Source: Cochliopodium minus
Taxonomy: Eukaryota; Discosea; Himatismenida; Cochliopodiidae
Assembly: GCA_024220525.1 (NCBI GenBank)
Contig: JAMYWO010000138.1
Location: 54,965-73,993, forward strand
Direction: 5' to 3'
DNA: 19,029 nt
Shown: piece after piece, positions 9,260-17,389 of the stretch
Numbering within the stretch: position 1 is the stretch's first letter
Layout of the letters: each line of letters begins with the position of its first letter
The notes under the pieces: model-generated
Told to the model about the DNA's origin: nothing
The model's input: the letters and a program-made list of their open reading frames with translations, nothing else
Databases searched by the model: none
Program-made: the position numbers and the translations under genes

Positions 9260-12200
9260 ATGTAATCACAAAATACACTTTTATATCAAAATAAAGCAAA
9301 AATATACTTTTAGGAAAGAAAATATTTTACCAGGTATTGTTTATTAAGGATTTTTTTATTTGAATATAATTTGATTTTATTATTTTTACTAAAACAAATT
9401 TGATCAGGAATTTTGATTGATAATGTATTATCGCATGGATCAAACAAAAGAATCTGCATAAATCCAACAACAGAAGAACAAATTGCAGTTTGTTCCACAG
9501 GAGATGTGAAGGATATTGATCGTGCAGTAGATAGTTCATACAAAGCATTTGATAAATGGAGCAGCCATGATTTGGCAAAAGAAAGAGGGACTTCCATGTT
9601 AAAATTTTCTGATTTGGTTGAAAAGAATCGTCAAAAAATAAGAGATTTGATCATCCAAGATAATGGAAAACCTATTTATGAAGCAGGTAATATTAATTTC
9701 CTCTTCTTTAATCAATTTCCGAAGACAAATATGAAATTATTATTTTGAAAATATCAAACCGAAATTATTATCCCTTTAGAAATAAAAGAATTAATAATTC
9801 GAAGAAATAAATTAAATATTTTAAAAAATAGATTTGGAGGTAACACAAGTGGCAGCTGCTTTCAAATATTTTTCACAAATCTCTGATAAAATACACGGTG
9901 AAACTATCCCTTCTGGTGATGGATACTTGGCTTTTACTGATTTATCTCCTTTGGGAGTTATTGGTGTCATCAGCCCTTGGGTACAAAAAAAAAAAAAAGA
10001 AGAGAAACAATATTAAATAATAAAAAAGATAAATAATACTATAAATAATAAAAGATAATAAAAGATATAAATAATAAAAATAATAAAATAAATTAAAATA
10101 AATTAAAATAATTAAAAATTAAAAAAATTGAAATATTAAAATAATTAAATTAAATATTAAAATAATTAAAAAAATAATTAATATTGAATAAATTAAAATA
10201 TTAAATTCTAAAAATATTAAAAAGTTTCAAAAAAAAATTGAAATAAAATTTTATTAAATTATTAAATTCAATTAAATAAAAAATATTTTAAGAGTGAATA
10301 ATTTAATCACACTTTTTTTTAACAAAAGAATTTTCCAATTCAATTATGGGCATGGAGAACTGCTTCTGCATTGGCAGCAGGATGCACTGTTGTATGGTTC
10401 GTTCATTTCTTTCATTTTTTTTAATTTTATTTTATTTTATTTATTTTATTATTTTATTAATTTATTTATTTTATTTATTTTATTTTATTTATAAATTATT
10501 TTATTTATATATTTATATATTTATATCTTTTATTTATATTTATTTTATTTATTTTATTATTTTATTTATTTTATTTATATATTTATTATTTTATTTATTT
10601 ATTATTTTATTTATATATTTATATATTTATATATTTATATCTTTTATTTATAAATTATTTTTTTTATATATATTTATATTTTATTAAAAAAAATAAGGAA
10701 ACCAGCAGAAGAAACGTTGGTGAGTGCAGTTTTTCTTTGTGAATTGATTGCTCAATCCTTCCCTCCTGGTGTCATCAACGTCGTCAATGGAAAAGGTATC
10801 CCTAATAATATAAATATAAAATATAAATAATAAAATATAAAATAAATATAAAATAATATGAAATATAAAAAATAATATAAAATATAAAATGAAAAAATGG
10901 GAAAAATTGTTTTTAAAAAAAAAAATAAAATTATTGATTTGTTTTCTCAATAAAAAAAATAGGATCAACCATAGGAACACAACTAGCAAAAAATTCAAAG
11001 GTCGCCAAAATTGCTTTCACTGGTTTCATATTTTTTTATTAAAAATAAAATATATACATTTTATTGTTTATATTTTATTTTTATATTAACATTTTTATAT
11101 TTAATATTTTTATATTTTATATTATTTTATATTTTATATTTTATATTTTATATTTTATATTTTATATTTTATATTTTATATTTTTATATTTTATATTTTA
11201 TATTTTATATTTTATATTATTTTATTATTTTATATTTTTTGATTTTATTTTTATTTTTGAATGAATTCAGGATCAACAGAAGTGGGAAAGACAGTGGGGA
11301 TGAGTGCGTACAGTTCAAATTTGAAAACAGTGGGGTTGGAGTTGGGAGGAAAAAGTCCCATCTTCGTTTTGTCCTCTCCCCCTTCTTCCTCCCTTCAAGA
11401 TGTTGCCCTCCATTGCCATCATGCCTTGTACTCTTTTTTTTTTTAATATTTATTTATTCAATTTTATTTTATTTTATTCAATTTTAAACTGTTAAATTTT
11501 TAAAATTTATTTTTTTGTTCAAAGATTTTGGAATAGTGGACAATGTTGTTCTGGTAAAAAATTAAATAAAATTAAATAAAATTAAATAAAATTAAATAAA
11601 ATTAAATAAAATTAAATAAAATAGCGGGAAGCAGAGTGTATGTGGCAGAGGAAATCTTTGAGGAATTCATTTCGCACGCAGTAAAGTTGGCAAAAGAAAA
11701 AGTGTTGGGAGATCCTTCAAATGAAAAAACCACGATGGGTCCCGTAATAAACTCTTCTCAACAAAAAGAAATCCTCAACATCATCAACCAAGCTCGCACT
11801 GATCCTCTTTGCAAAATCATCTATGAAGGAACCGAAAAAACTTCTCCTCTCAAAAAAGGTTTTTATTCCAACTAATATTTTTACATTTTATTTTTCCAAT
11901 TTCATTAATATTAATTTTTTTTTGTAGGATATTTCGTTCCACCAACAGTAATTGTGGCAACACACGAAGCATATGTCGCAAGAGAAGAAATATTTGGACC
12001 TGTTCAGGTCATCATCAAATTGAGAAAAGGAATCAAAGACGAGGAAATCACCCATCTTTGCAATGTAAACATTTTTCTATTTTAATTTTTTACATTTTTT
12101 TTTAAAATTTTTTTAATAGGACAGCAGATATGGTCTTGCAGCTGCTTTTTTTGGTGAAACATCAAGATGTCTTCGTTTGGCTAGAAAAGCAGAAGCAGGT

Positions 12201-12341
12201 ATTGTGTGGGTCAATGATTACAATGTTTTGGGTCCTCACATCCCTTTTGGAGGTTGCAAAGAGACAGGTGGAAGTGTTGATCTTGGATTCCAGTCTCTCA
12301 GAAATTACACAAAGCCAAGAGTTATCGTTTCTAAATTATAA
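9260..12341 (+). CDS. Aldehyde dehydrogenase with C-terminal SKL (peroxisomal), 12 exons, 484 aa
   Basis: NAD(P)-dependent oxidation of an aldehyde to its acid. Exons are 9260-9261 (AT of the start codon), 9314-9333, 9408-9686, 9832-9980, 10329-10396, 10698-10795, 10963-11022, 11271-11427, 11525-11553, 11625-11858, 11928-12064 and 12120-12341; every phase closes. Family landmarks in order: PWNFP with the oxyanion Asn (~151), WKPAEET with the cofactor Lys (~174), a GSTIGTQL/FTGSTEVG nucleotide-binding stretch, LELGGKSP with the general-base Glu (~249), NSGQCCSAGSR with the nucleophile as the second Cys (~286), and EEIFGPV. It looks complete and active. The last residues are PRVIVSKL, a canonical type 1 peroxisomal targeting signal, as plant ALDH10 betaine/aminoaldehyde dehydrogenases often have. 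The sequence otherwise resembles the ALDH1/2-type core, and the substrate is not deducible. The start model is the weakest part: no ATG is in frame within exons 2-3. Confidence 0.93.
9981..10697 (+). other. Two long low-complexity introns of the aldehyde dehydrogenase gene
   Basis: The intron 9981-10328 is almost pure A/T built from AATAAA/ATTAAA-type words. The intron 10397-10697 is almost pure T/A with TTTATTTA and TTTATATA words. The short exon 10329-10396 between them encodes NFPIQLWAWRTASALAAGCT, a strongly conserved block of the family. Long open frames through these introns are composition artefacts. Confidence 0.85.
11085..11240 (+). repeat. 7-bp tandem repeat in aldehyde dehydrogenase intron 11023-11270
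   Basis: A nearly regular ATTTTAT array fills most of the intron between the FTG and STEVG exons. It contains small slips, for example one extra T at about 11180. Confidence 0.8.
11556..11622 (+). repeat. Perfect 10-bp tandem repeat filling a 71-nt intron
   Basis: Six perfect units of ATTAAATAAA start at 11561. Almost the entire intron 11554-11624, between GQCCS and AGSR in the catalytic cysteine loop, consists of this repeat plus its GTAAAA donor and ATAG acceptor. Confidence 0.9.
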
Positions 12342-12460
12342 ATTAATCAAAAAATAAAAAGAAAATATCAATTTCTTATCAATTTCTTATAGTTTTTCTT
12401 TAAAATGAACCCTTAAAAAGAAGAGAATTCAAAAATATATTTTTTAAAAAAAAAGTTTTT

Positions 12461-13401
12461 TTATTTTGTTTTCCTCAGAATAGAAATCTTATCTCTTCCG
12501 CCAAGAAAAATAAAAGTGATATTGCTCATAACAAAAGAAGCAAAAAACAAAATATTTTGATGGGAGTCCTTGAAAAGAGGAACCTCAATATTTTTAAACT
12601 TGGAAGGGTAGGAAGGAGGAGAGTACTCTTTCTGCTTCTCCACTTTTCCTTGGTAATCAGGAAAGTAAAGATGAACCAAACCTATCTCAGAACTGCCAAC
12701 AAAAATTTGGTTGTTTTGAGTGAAAATAGATTTGGGAACAGAACGAAACAAAATGCACTCCTGAGAAACAAGACCCTTATCAGTAAAAGACCAACTCTCA
12801 ATCAAATTTTCCGTGATGGAAAAAAAGAGGGAAGCGTCCGACAAAAAAGAAAAAATATTGTTGTTCATTTTACTGGTGTGGGAAGAGTTTCGAACAGGCA
12901 ATTCAACTTTCTGATGATCAAGAGAAATCCCTAAAAAAGTGTTGTTTTCAGCAGAAACCCAGATGTATTCATTGAAATATTTCAACGTGTCTATTTTGAA
13001 ACCCACAAAGATTTGTTTCTTGCAGGAGTAGTCGTGGAGAGACCAGATCCTTACTCTACCGTCCACGCTGCCACTCACCATTATTTCTTTTTCTTTGTTG
13101 ACATCCAGACACTTGATGGGCAGAAAAGCATTATTTTTATTGTTTTCTCTGTCAAATTCTATCATGTTCTTATCTATCACTTTTATCAAGTATCCTTCTT
13201 CATCCCATATCTAATTAATTAAAAAAATTAAATAAAATATAAAAATAAAAATAAAAATAAAAAACTTTGAAAAAAGAATAATTTTACTTTTATTGTTCCA
13301 TCTTCGGATGCACTCCAGATCTCTCCTTCTGCACCTTCTTTGATGGAATTGACCCTCCCTTCATGGAATCTTTTCTTGCTGATCAATTTGGAGCACAACA
13401 T
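12461..13401 (-). CDS. WD40-repeat protein, 5' end probably missing
   Basis: On the minus strand, exon 13288-13401 joins exon 12461-13210 across a 77-nt GTAAAA...ATTAG intron in phase 0, giving 287 residues from the ATG at 13401. Two blades are clear. HEGRVNSI...IWSASEDGTIK|IWD is split by the intron exactly before IWD, and KCLDVNKEKEIMVSGSVDGRVRIWS follows at about 72-95. Later blades are weak (IFVGSSEIGLVHLYFP, then FIFLGGRDKISILR near the end). A propeller normally needs about seven blades, so this is short. Just upstream of the ATG lies a good acceptor (TTTACTTTTAG), suggesting that the real gene continued upstream, but bacterial DNA begins some 20 bp beyond. It converges on the dehydrogenase gene with 119 bp between stops. 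WD40 proteins act as scaffolds; no specific partner can be read here. Confidence 0.8.
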
Positions 13402-13423
13402 TCTAAAAGTAAAAAATTAAAAA

Positions 13424-14710
13424 TCAGGCATTCGTCTTTTGTCCAAAGAACAAACCTTCATCTTCCACGTTACCGCTTTCGATGAAGTGATGGGCATGTT
13501 CCTCCATCAGTTGATTTCTCCTGGTGGTTTCCATTCCCAGGGGGCCTATACCCACCGGATATAGGATACCATCGTTTATACCTGTTATTTTGCGGGAATA
13601 ATATTTGCCTCTCTCCATAAAATCGAGCAGGGGCGATTCATAGGGCGCTGCCTGTTCCAGGTGATTCGAACTATATAATGCATAATACGGCGCCATATAG
13701 TTATAGTTGAGATGATAATCTCCATTCCAGGCTGGTATTTCCCTGGTTATCCAGCTGCCAAAAATAGAAGCAGGGAATTGTGGATCCCGGCTGCAGGAAG
13801 CAATCGTATAATGGGAAAGGTAATATTGTTTATTCAGCAGGCTGTCGCCGGTATCTACATAGGATTCATGCCAGAACTTTGCCCACCAGGCAGTATGCGC
13901 CTTATATACAGCAATGAGGTCGTTCTGAGAGCGCTTCGTTACGCCGTCCATTACTTTTTGTAAGAAATTTTTTCCTTTAGCACTGCCTGATAATGCACAA
14001 ACAATCGTCACTGATTCGCTTTTTTGCAGCAGGAAGTGGTTATCGTTTCCTCCAATGACGCTGCAGGCGGCAGCTGCAGCGGTAGTAATGGCAACATCAC
14101 GAACAAATCCTCTGGTTATCCATTGTACAGCAGCATGCCGGCCGGCTGAAGTGGTGTCTTCATACTTTCTTTCCAATGGGTAATGTATATTAAACTGATC
14201 TTCCTGAGGTAAAAGTAGATTGGCAATGCCCGCCACGGGCGTTTTTCCGGTATTTTGAATCCGGACTACCAGCAAGTCTTCCGTTGCACTGAGGTAAGTG
14301 GTGAGCAACACCGCAGTATCGCCGGAAGCAAATTTTCCGGTAGTAGTAGCATTATACAATGATTGTTCTACTTTGTAGCTGGCATTCCTCAATGCTGGTA
14401 TTGATAATTGTAACTTTCCGATGACTGCAGGATAAGAGACGTTAAAACCTGATTGCAGCCGCCAGAAGTCATTTCGCGCCAGGTAGAAACAAAGGCTATC
14501 CGGCCGGCCTCCCAGGGCAGCAGCGCTGTATCCGTTTCCCAGTAAAGGCGCATCTACAGCAACTGTGGATGGAATATGGGCAGGAGGCTGCATAAAAACA
14601 GCTTTATAGCCGGATATAATTGCAGCAGCACGATCTTGTGCCACAGATAAATGTGACGCGACAAGTATATATACGCAGGAAAGCCAGGTAAGGAGATAGT
14701 ATCGACGCAT
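13424..14710 (-). CDS. Secreted glycoside hydrolase, GH95-like, 3'-truncated
   Basis: The frame gives 428 residues. Residues 1-24 form a signal peptide (basic MRRYY, hydrophobic core, likely cut after SVAQ), so the protein is exported to the periplasm or surface. An N-terminal beta-rich part contains LLGNGYSAAALGGRPDSLCF (~56-75) and LARNDFWRL, reminiscent of the PLGNGRLGAM...LNEDTLW start of GH95 fucosidase/galactosidase-type enzymes. The start of an (alpha/alpha)6-barrel follows, with TAWWAKFW and at about 327 AWNGDYHLNYNYMAPYY, like the W-x-G-x-(Y/F)-x-(I/L)-N-x-(E/N) region of that clan. GH95 enzymes are commonly 700-800 residues, so only about half is present. The apparent stop at 13424 is at the junction and is probably not native. 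The exact substrate and family are uncertain. Confidence 0.7.
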   Translation of the reverse strand: MRRYYLLTWLSCVYILVASHLSVAQDRAAAIISGYKAVFMQPPAHIPSTVAVDAPLLGNGYSAAALGGRPDSLCFYLARNDFWRLQSGFNVSYPAVIGKLQLSIPALRNASYKVEQSLYNATTTGKFASGDTAVLLTTYLSATEDLLVVRIQNTGKTPVAGIANLLLPQEDQFNIHYPLERKYEDTTSAGRHAAVQWITRGFVRDVAITTAAAAACSVIGGNDNHFLLQKSESVTIVCALSGSAKGKNFLQKVMDGVTKRSQNDLIAVYKAHTAWWAKFWHESYVDTGDSLLNKQYYLSHYTIASCSRDPQFPASIFGSWITREIPAWNGDYHLNYNYMAPYYALYSSNHLEQAAPYESPLLDFMERGKYYSRKITGINDGILYPVGIGPLGMETTRRNQLMEEHAHHFIESGNVEDEGLFFGQKTNA

Positions 14711-15124
14711 CTGCTAAAGTAAGTATACCCACTCCGGTCTACTACCATTATATTAACAATTACCACCTTTTTTTACACATGGATATTACAGGTACCGCTT
14801 TCCACTCTACATGTTTCCTGCCGCCATTTCAGGCCCCGGGCAAGAACATTTTGATGGTTGATCCGCTATTACAAATAGGTTGCCATGTCCCGAAGTGCTC
14901 CCGCGTGGCTGCCCTGGCATTTCCAGGCCTGGATAAACGTTCGCGACCGGACATGTATTGTTCACAAACGGACAGGTGGAGGCTTACATCAGCTCCGATA
15001 AATTTAATTGTAATTGCCAAGATTGTATTAGAATTTGCTAATTGATCTGATTTTTTGCGGGCACGAATGCACTAATTTGATTTCCCTATTGCCTGGAGTG
15101 ATGAGATTTCAGGCCTGCAATTAA
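14711..15124. other. Bacterial intergenic region between divergent genes
   Basis: These 414 bp separate the start of the hydrolase (minus) from the start of the sigma factor (plus), so promoters for both should be here. A perfect palindrome CCAGGCCTGG lies near 14925. I see no convincing TTG/TAnnTTTG Bacteroidota promoter pair and no gene. The open frames at 14779-15045 and 14829-15020 overlap on opposite strands and look like non-coding background. Confidence 0.5.
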
Positions 15125-15526
15125 ATGAATACAACCAGAATCACTGATGAGGAAATATATGCAACCCGCCTGCAACAAGGCGATGAGCCTGCTTTTCGCT
15201 ATATTATGAACTACTATTTTCCTATCATAACAGGTTTCGCTAAAAGATTTATCTCTAATCATGCTATAGCAGAAGATGTAGCTGAAGAAACTTTTATCAA
15301 GCTATGGCATCATCACGAACGGGTCACCTCTTTTCAATCGCTGAAAGCCTTTTTATATATTACAGCAAAGAATGCCTGTTTAAATGAACTGCGGAAAGAA
15401 AAGAATCAGCAATACCGCCATTATATCTATACGGCCAATATGGCCAGGGAAACGGATTTTATTGCCAACGAAATTATCCGTGCAGAAGTAAAAGCGGAAA
15501 TCAACCGCACCATCAACAGCTTACCG
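15125..15526 (+). CDS. ECF-type RNA polymerase sigma factor, 3'-truncated
   Basis: The 134 visible residues from ATG 15125 include a full sigma-70 region 2. GDEPAFRYIMNYYFPIITGF leads into AIAEDVAEETFIKLWHH, the core-binding and -10-recognition part. Then comes LKAFLYITAKNACLNELRKE, the usual end of region 2 in Bacteroidota ECF factors. The chain stops at TINSLP, exactly where region 4 (-35 recognition) normally starts, because the sequence meets the N at 15527. A complete protein would be about 180-200 residues. In Bacteroidota such factors often work with anti-sigma and SusC/SusD partners to switch on glycan-use genes, which fits the neighbouring hydrolase, but no partner gene is in view. 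Confidence 0.92.
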
Positions 15527-15527
15527 N
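15527..15527. other. Single N at the bacterial/eukaryotic junction
   Basis: The base N separates the bacterial sigma-factor frame from AT-rich sequence that begins a 77-bp repeat also found at the window end. It most likely marks a scaffold join or unresolved base. Confidence 0.9.
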
Positions 15528-15604
15528 GATAGTTCAATTCATTTTGGAGCTTTGCTATTTTCCTTTTTTTTTCTTCTTCTTTTTTGTTGAAGATGATTTG
15601 TTCA
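15528..15604 (+). repeat. 77-bp exact direct repeat, copy 1
   Basis: It runs from GATAGTTCAATTC to GATGATTTGTTCA and is identical, base for base, to 18953-19029. It starts directly after the N. Read on the minus strand it would encode the end of a protein with a basic tail (NKSSSTKKKKKKGK, then TAG). Confidence 0.95.
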
Positions 15605-16330
15605 GTTGTTTTGAATTTCTTAAAGATGTTTTGGGAATAATGGCAAGAAAGATGAGCTGCAAACCGACATTCTATAATTTACATTTTCTTCACTCTCAGA
15701 GCAACAATTGAGATCAGTAATTGTCCATAAGTCCGGGTTGTGATATATCCAATGCTTGTATGTTTTTCTGATGAAGAGGGGTTGATAAAAAGAAGAGAAG
15801 TGGAAAATAGAATTGGAAGAATTCAAGAGATTGAAGAGCAGATTGGTAACTGAAAAAAAAAATTTCTCTAACAATAAAATGTTGATTTCATTATTTTCGA
15901 AAAGGAATCCCCAATTTCCGAAATACAACAAAGTTATTCATATCCAACAGTTTTCTCGAGAAAAAGATGGCAGTGCATCAAAAGTAGTTACCTCCCATAA
16001 AATCAGAAGTTGTTTTCACAGTCAATTTTAGGCAAAATTGTTCAAATTTTACTTTGTCCAGCCATCTATGTGCCTCGAAGCTCCTACAAAGAAGACCAGA
16101 TACTCCAAATCCATCATGTAAAATGTCCGCAGTTTGTAAAACATTCAATTTTTTTTTTTTTTTGATCTAAAACACCCACAAAGTGGGATATCTTTATTTA
16201 AAATATTAAACATAATCAAACAAAAAGTATTAAATATTCCAGATAATTCAATCAACATTTGGTAGACTCAAAATTGGAAGTCCAAGAATGATTATCAAGG
16301 CTCTTCTATATTTGACAACTTTACTGTAGC
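15605..16330. other. Unassigned eukaryotic region with scattered coding-like pieces
   Basis: I find no complete gene. On the plus strand a frame running through the 77-bp repeat continues VEDDLFSCFEFLKDVLGIMA and stops at about 15710. At about 15765-15845 a coiled-coil-like piece, SDEEGLIKRREVENRIGRI, is followed by GTAACT. At about 15905-16031 there is NPQFPKYNKVIHIQQFSREK and a TAG. On the minus strand VGLQLIFLAIIPKTSLRNSK leads into the basic tail encoded by the 77-bp repeat. Strands and frames conflict, so I make no gene call. The TTTTTTTTTTTTTTTGATC run near 16150 is plain AT-rich sequence. Confidence 0.35.
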
Positions 16331-16552
16331 TTTGAAAAGAAGATTCTGAAGAGAAAGATTTTTTTTGATTTATTTTTTGATAGTTCACATCTTTTTTTTA
16401 TTTTCTATTGAGATCCTTGGTTATTTGAGATTAAAATAAGAATAGAAAGAAAAAGAGTTATTTTGTTTCAGAAATCAGAAAGCAGCACAAAAGGTTTGAG
16501 ACATTTGTTTGACAACTTTTCGTAAAATACTAAGATTTTGACAAAAATAAAG
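16331..16552 (+). repeat. Dispersed repeat, copy C
   Basis: This is the third copy of the repeat at 1-145 and 274-505. It starts TTTGAAAAGAAGATT and matches copy A closely to AGCAGCACA (16489). It matches copy B further downstream through the GTTTGACAA and AAAATACT blocks. Its presence shows that the DNA right of the bacterial island belongs to the same eukaryotic genome as the left part. Confidence 0.8.
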
Positions 16553-16702
16553 ATGGATAAAAAAATTTCAATAAAAAAAATTAAAAAAATTAATTTTGAG
16601 ATAAACTGTAAATTTGATTTTGGAGTTTTGATATTTTTTTTTTTAATAACAGATATTTTTAAGATAATTTAAATGAAAAAAAAAAAAGTAGATCTTGAAT
16701 CT

Positions 16703-16783
16703 TCAAAGTTATGATTCAACTGAAACATTAGAAAATAAATTTGACAATTTTGAAGAAGAAATGTTAGAATTGGAAAGAAATTG
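16703..16783 (+). CDS. Possible terminal exon
   Basis: After an AAAGTAG acceptor-like site near 16691, one frame reads ILNLQSYDSTETLENK and continues FDNFEEEMLELERN to a TGA at about 16783. It is acidic and probably helical. No partner exon can be fixed upstream. Confidence 0.25.
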
Positions 16784-16889
16784 AAGAATAAAGAATATAA
16801 ACAAATCTAAATTCAAAAAAAAAATTGGGATAATAAATTGAAAAAATATATTATTTTATAAAGGAATAAATTATACCAAAATTTTATAG

Positions 16890-17389
16890 CAAAACTATCA
16901 CCACTAATTTCACATTTAAATCATCAACTGGTTATATCTTTCTTAATAACGGATATGTTGAAGCCAAAGAAACATCAGAAAAAGATCTTATCTGCATAAT
17001 CCATGATGGAACAATAATTACCCTCGAAGATAAAGGTAGAAAACATCTTTGACAATAAAATTGATATATATGGAAACTATCACATATATACACATTCAAA
17101 TCCAAACTCCCCGACTCCATGGATATAAACAAATCTAAATTCAAAAAAAATAAATTAATTGATAAATCCACCATAGATGATTTTAGGAAGATAAAAAGTC
17201 CACCTTCTACCTTCTTATTGTAGCATAATCCCTAAAAAAGTACTAGAAGAATCTAAAAAAACCCTCAATTTCTATTTTCCTTTATCCCCTCCCAACTCGA
17301 CAATTCCTTTGATCGAAGTTGAAAAGCAGGAAGTGCCTGTTCTCCAAAAGATTGAAAACTCAAAGATTNCAGAAGCATCAAGATCATAG
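16890..17389 (+). CDS. Fragmented plus-strand gene, possibly Crinkler-type N-terminal region
   Basis: Three plus-strand pieces look coding. The first, 16890-17035, reads TFKSSTGYIFLNNGYVEAKE then SEKDLICIIHDGTIITLEDK and meets a GTAGAA donor. The second, about 17126-17218, reads KLIDKSTIDDFRKIKSPPST and ends at a TTGTAG acceptor-like site. The third, 17224-17389, reads IIPKKVLEESKKTLNFYFPL then PLIEVEKQEVPVLQKIENSK across the N and ends at TAG. The STIDDFRKIIK-like motif recalls the ubiquitin-like N-terminal part of Crinkler (CRN) proteins, where TIDDLK followed by an acidic/basic helix is common. That is a weak single-motif resemblance. Exons cannot be joined convincingly, so it may be decayed or misassembled. 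A minus-strand open frame at 16932-17174 is the likely shadow. Confidence 0.35.
17369..17369. other. Second single N, at a change of coding strand
   Basis: Left of this base the plus strand carries the likely coding pieces. Right of it the minus strand carries the P-loop NTPase gene, whose last clear residues (YFYDLDAS) run into the N. It is a second candidate scaffold join. Confidence 0.7.

Larger units (their letters stand above)
13422..15526. other. Bacterial (Bacteroidota) DNA island
   Basis: Composition jumps from roughly 20-25% GC to near 50%, introns and A/T runs vanish, and both genes are typical of Bacteroidota such as Chitinophaga. The left edge lies between about 13415 and 13430, where AT-rich intron-like sequence changes abruptly to coding sequence. 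The right edge is the N at 15527. The hydrolase is cut by the left edge and the sigma factor by the right edge, and the host WD40 gene also appears cut. No transposase, integrase, target-site duplication or tRNA is visible. A chimeric contig explains all of this most simply. Confidence 0.9.

Noticed and set aside
10346-10687. 113-codon open frame of Tyr/Phe/Ile runs
   Set aside because: It starts in the wrong frame of a dehydrogenase exon and continues through a TTTATA-rich intron.
13422-15526. Integrated mobile element or functional lateral transfer
   Set aside because: No integrase, transposase, terminal repeats or target duplication, and genes cut at both edges; kept only as the less likely explanation of the island.
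16235-16327. Plus-strand piece reading IQSTFGRLKIGSPRMIIKAL, faintly like an IS110-type transposase end
   Set aside because: Only about 28 residues, no catalytic residues and no element boundaries; resemblance too weak to call.
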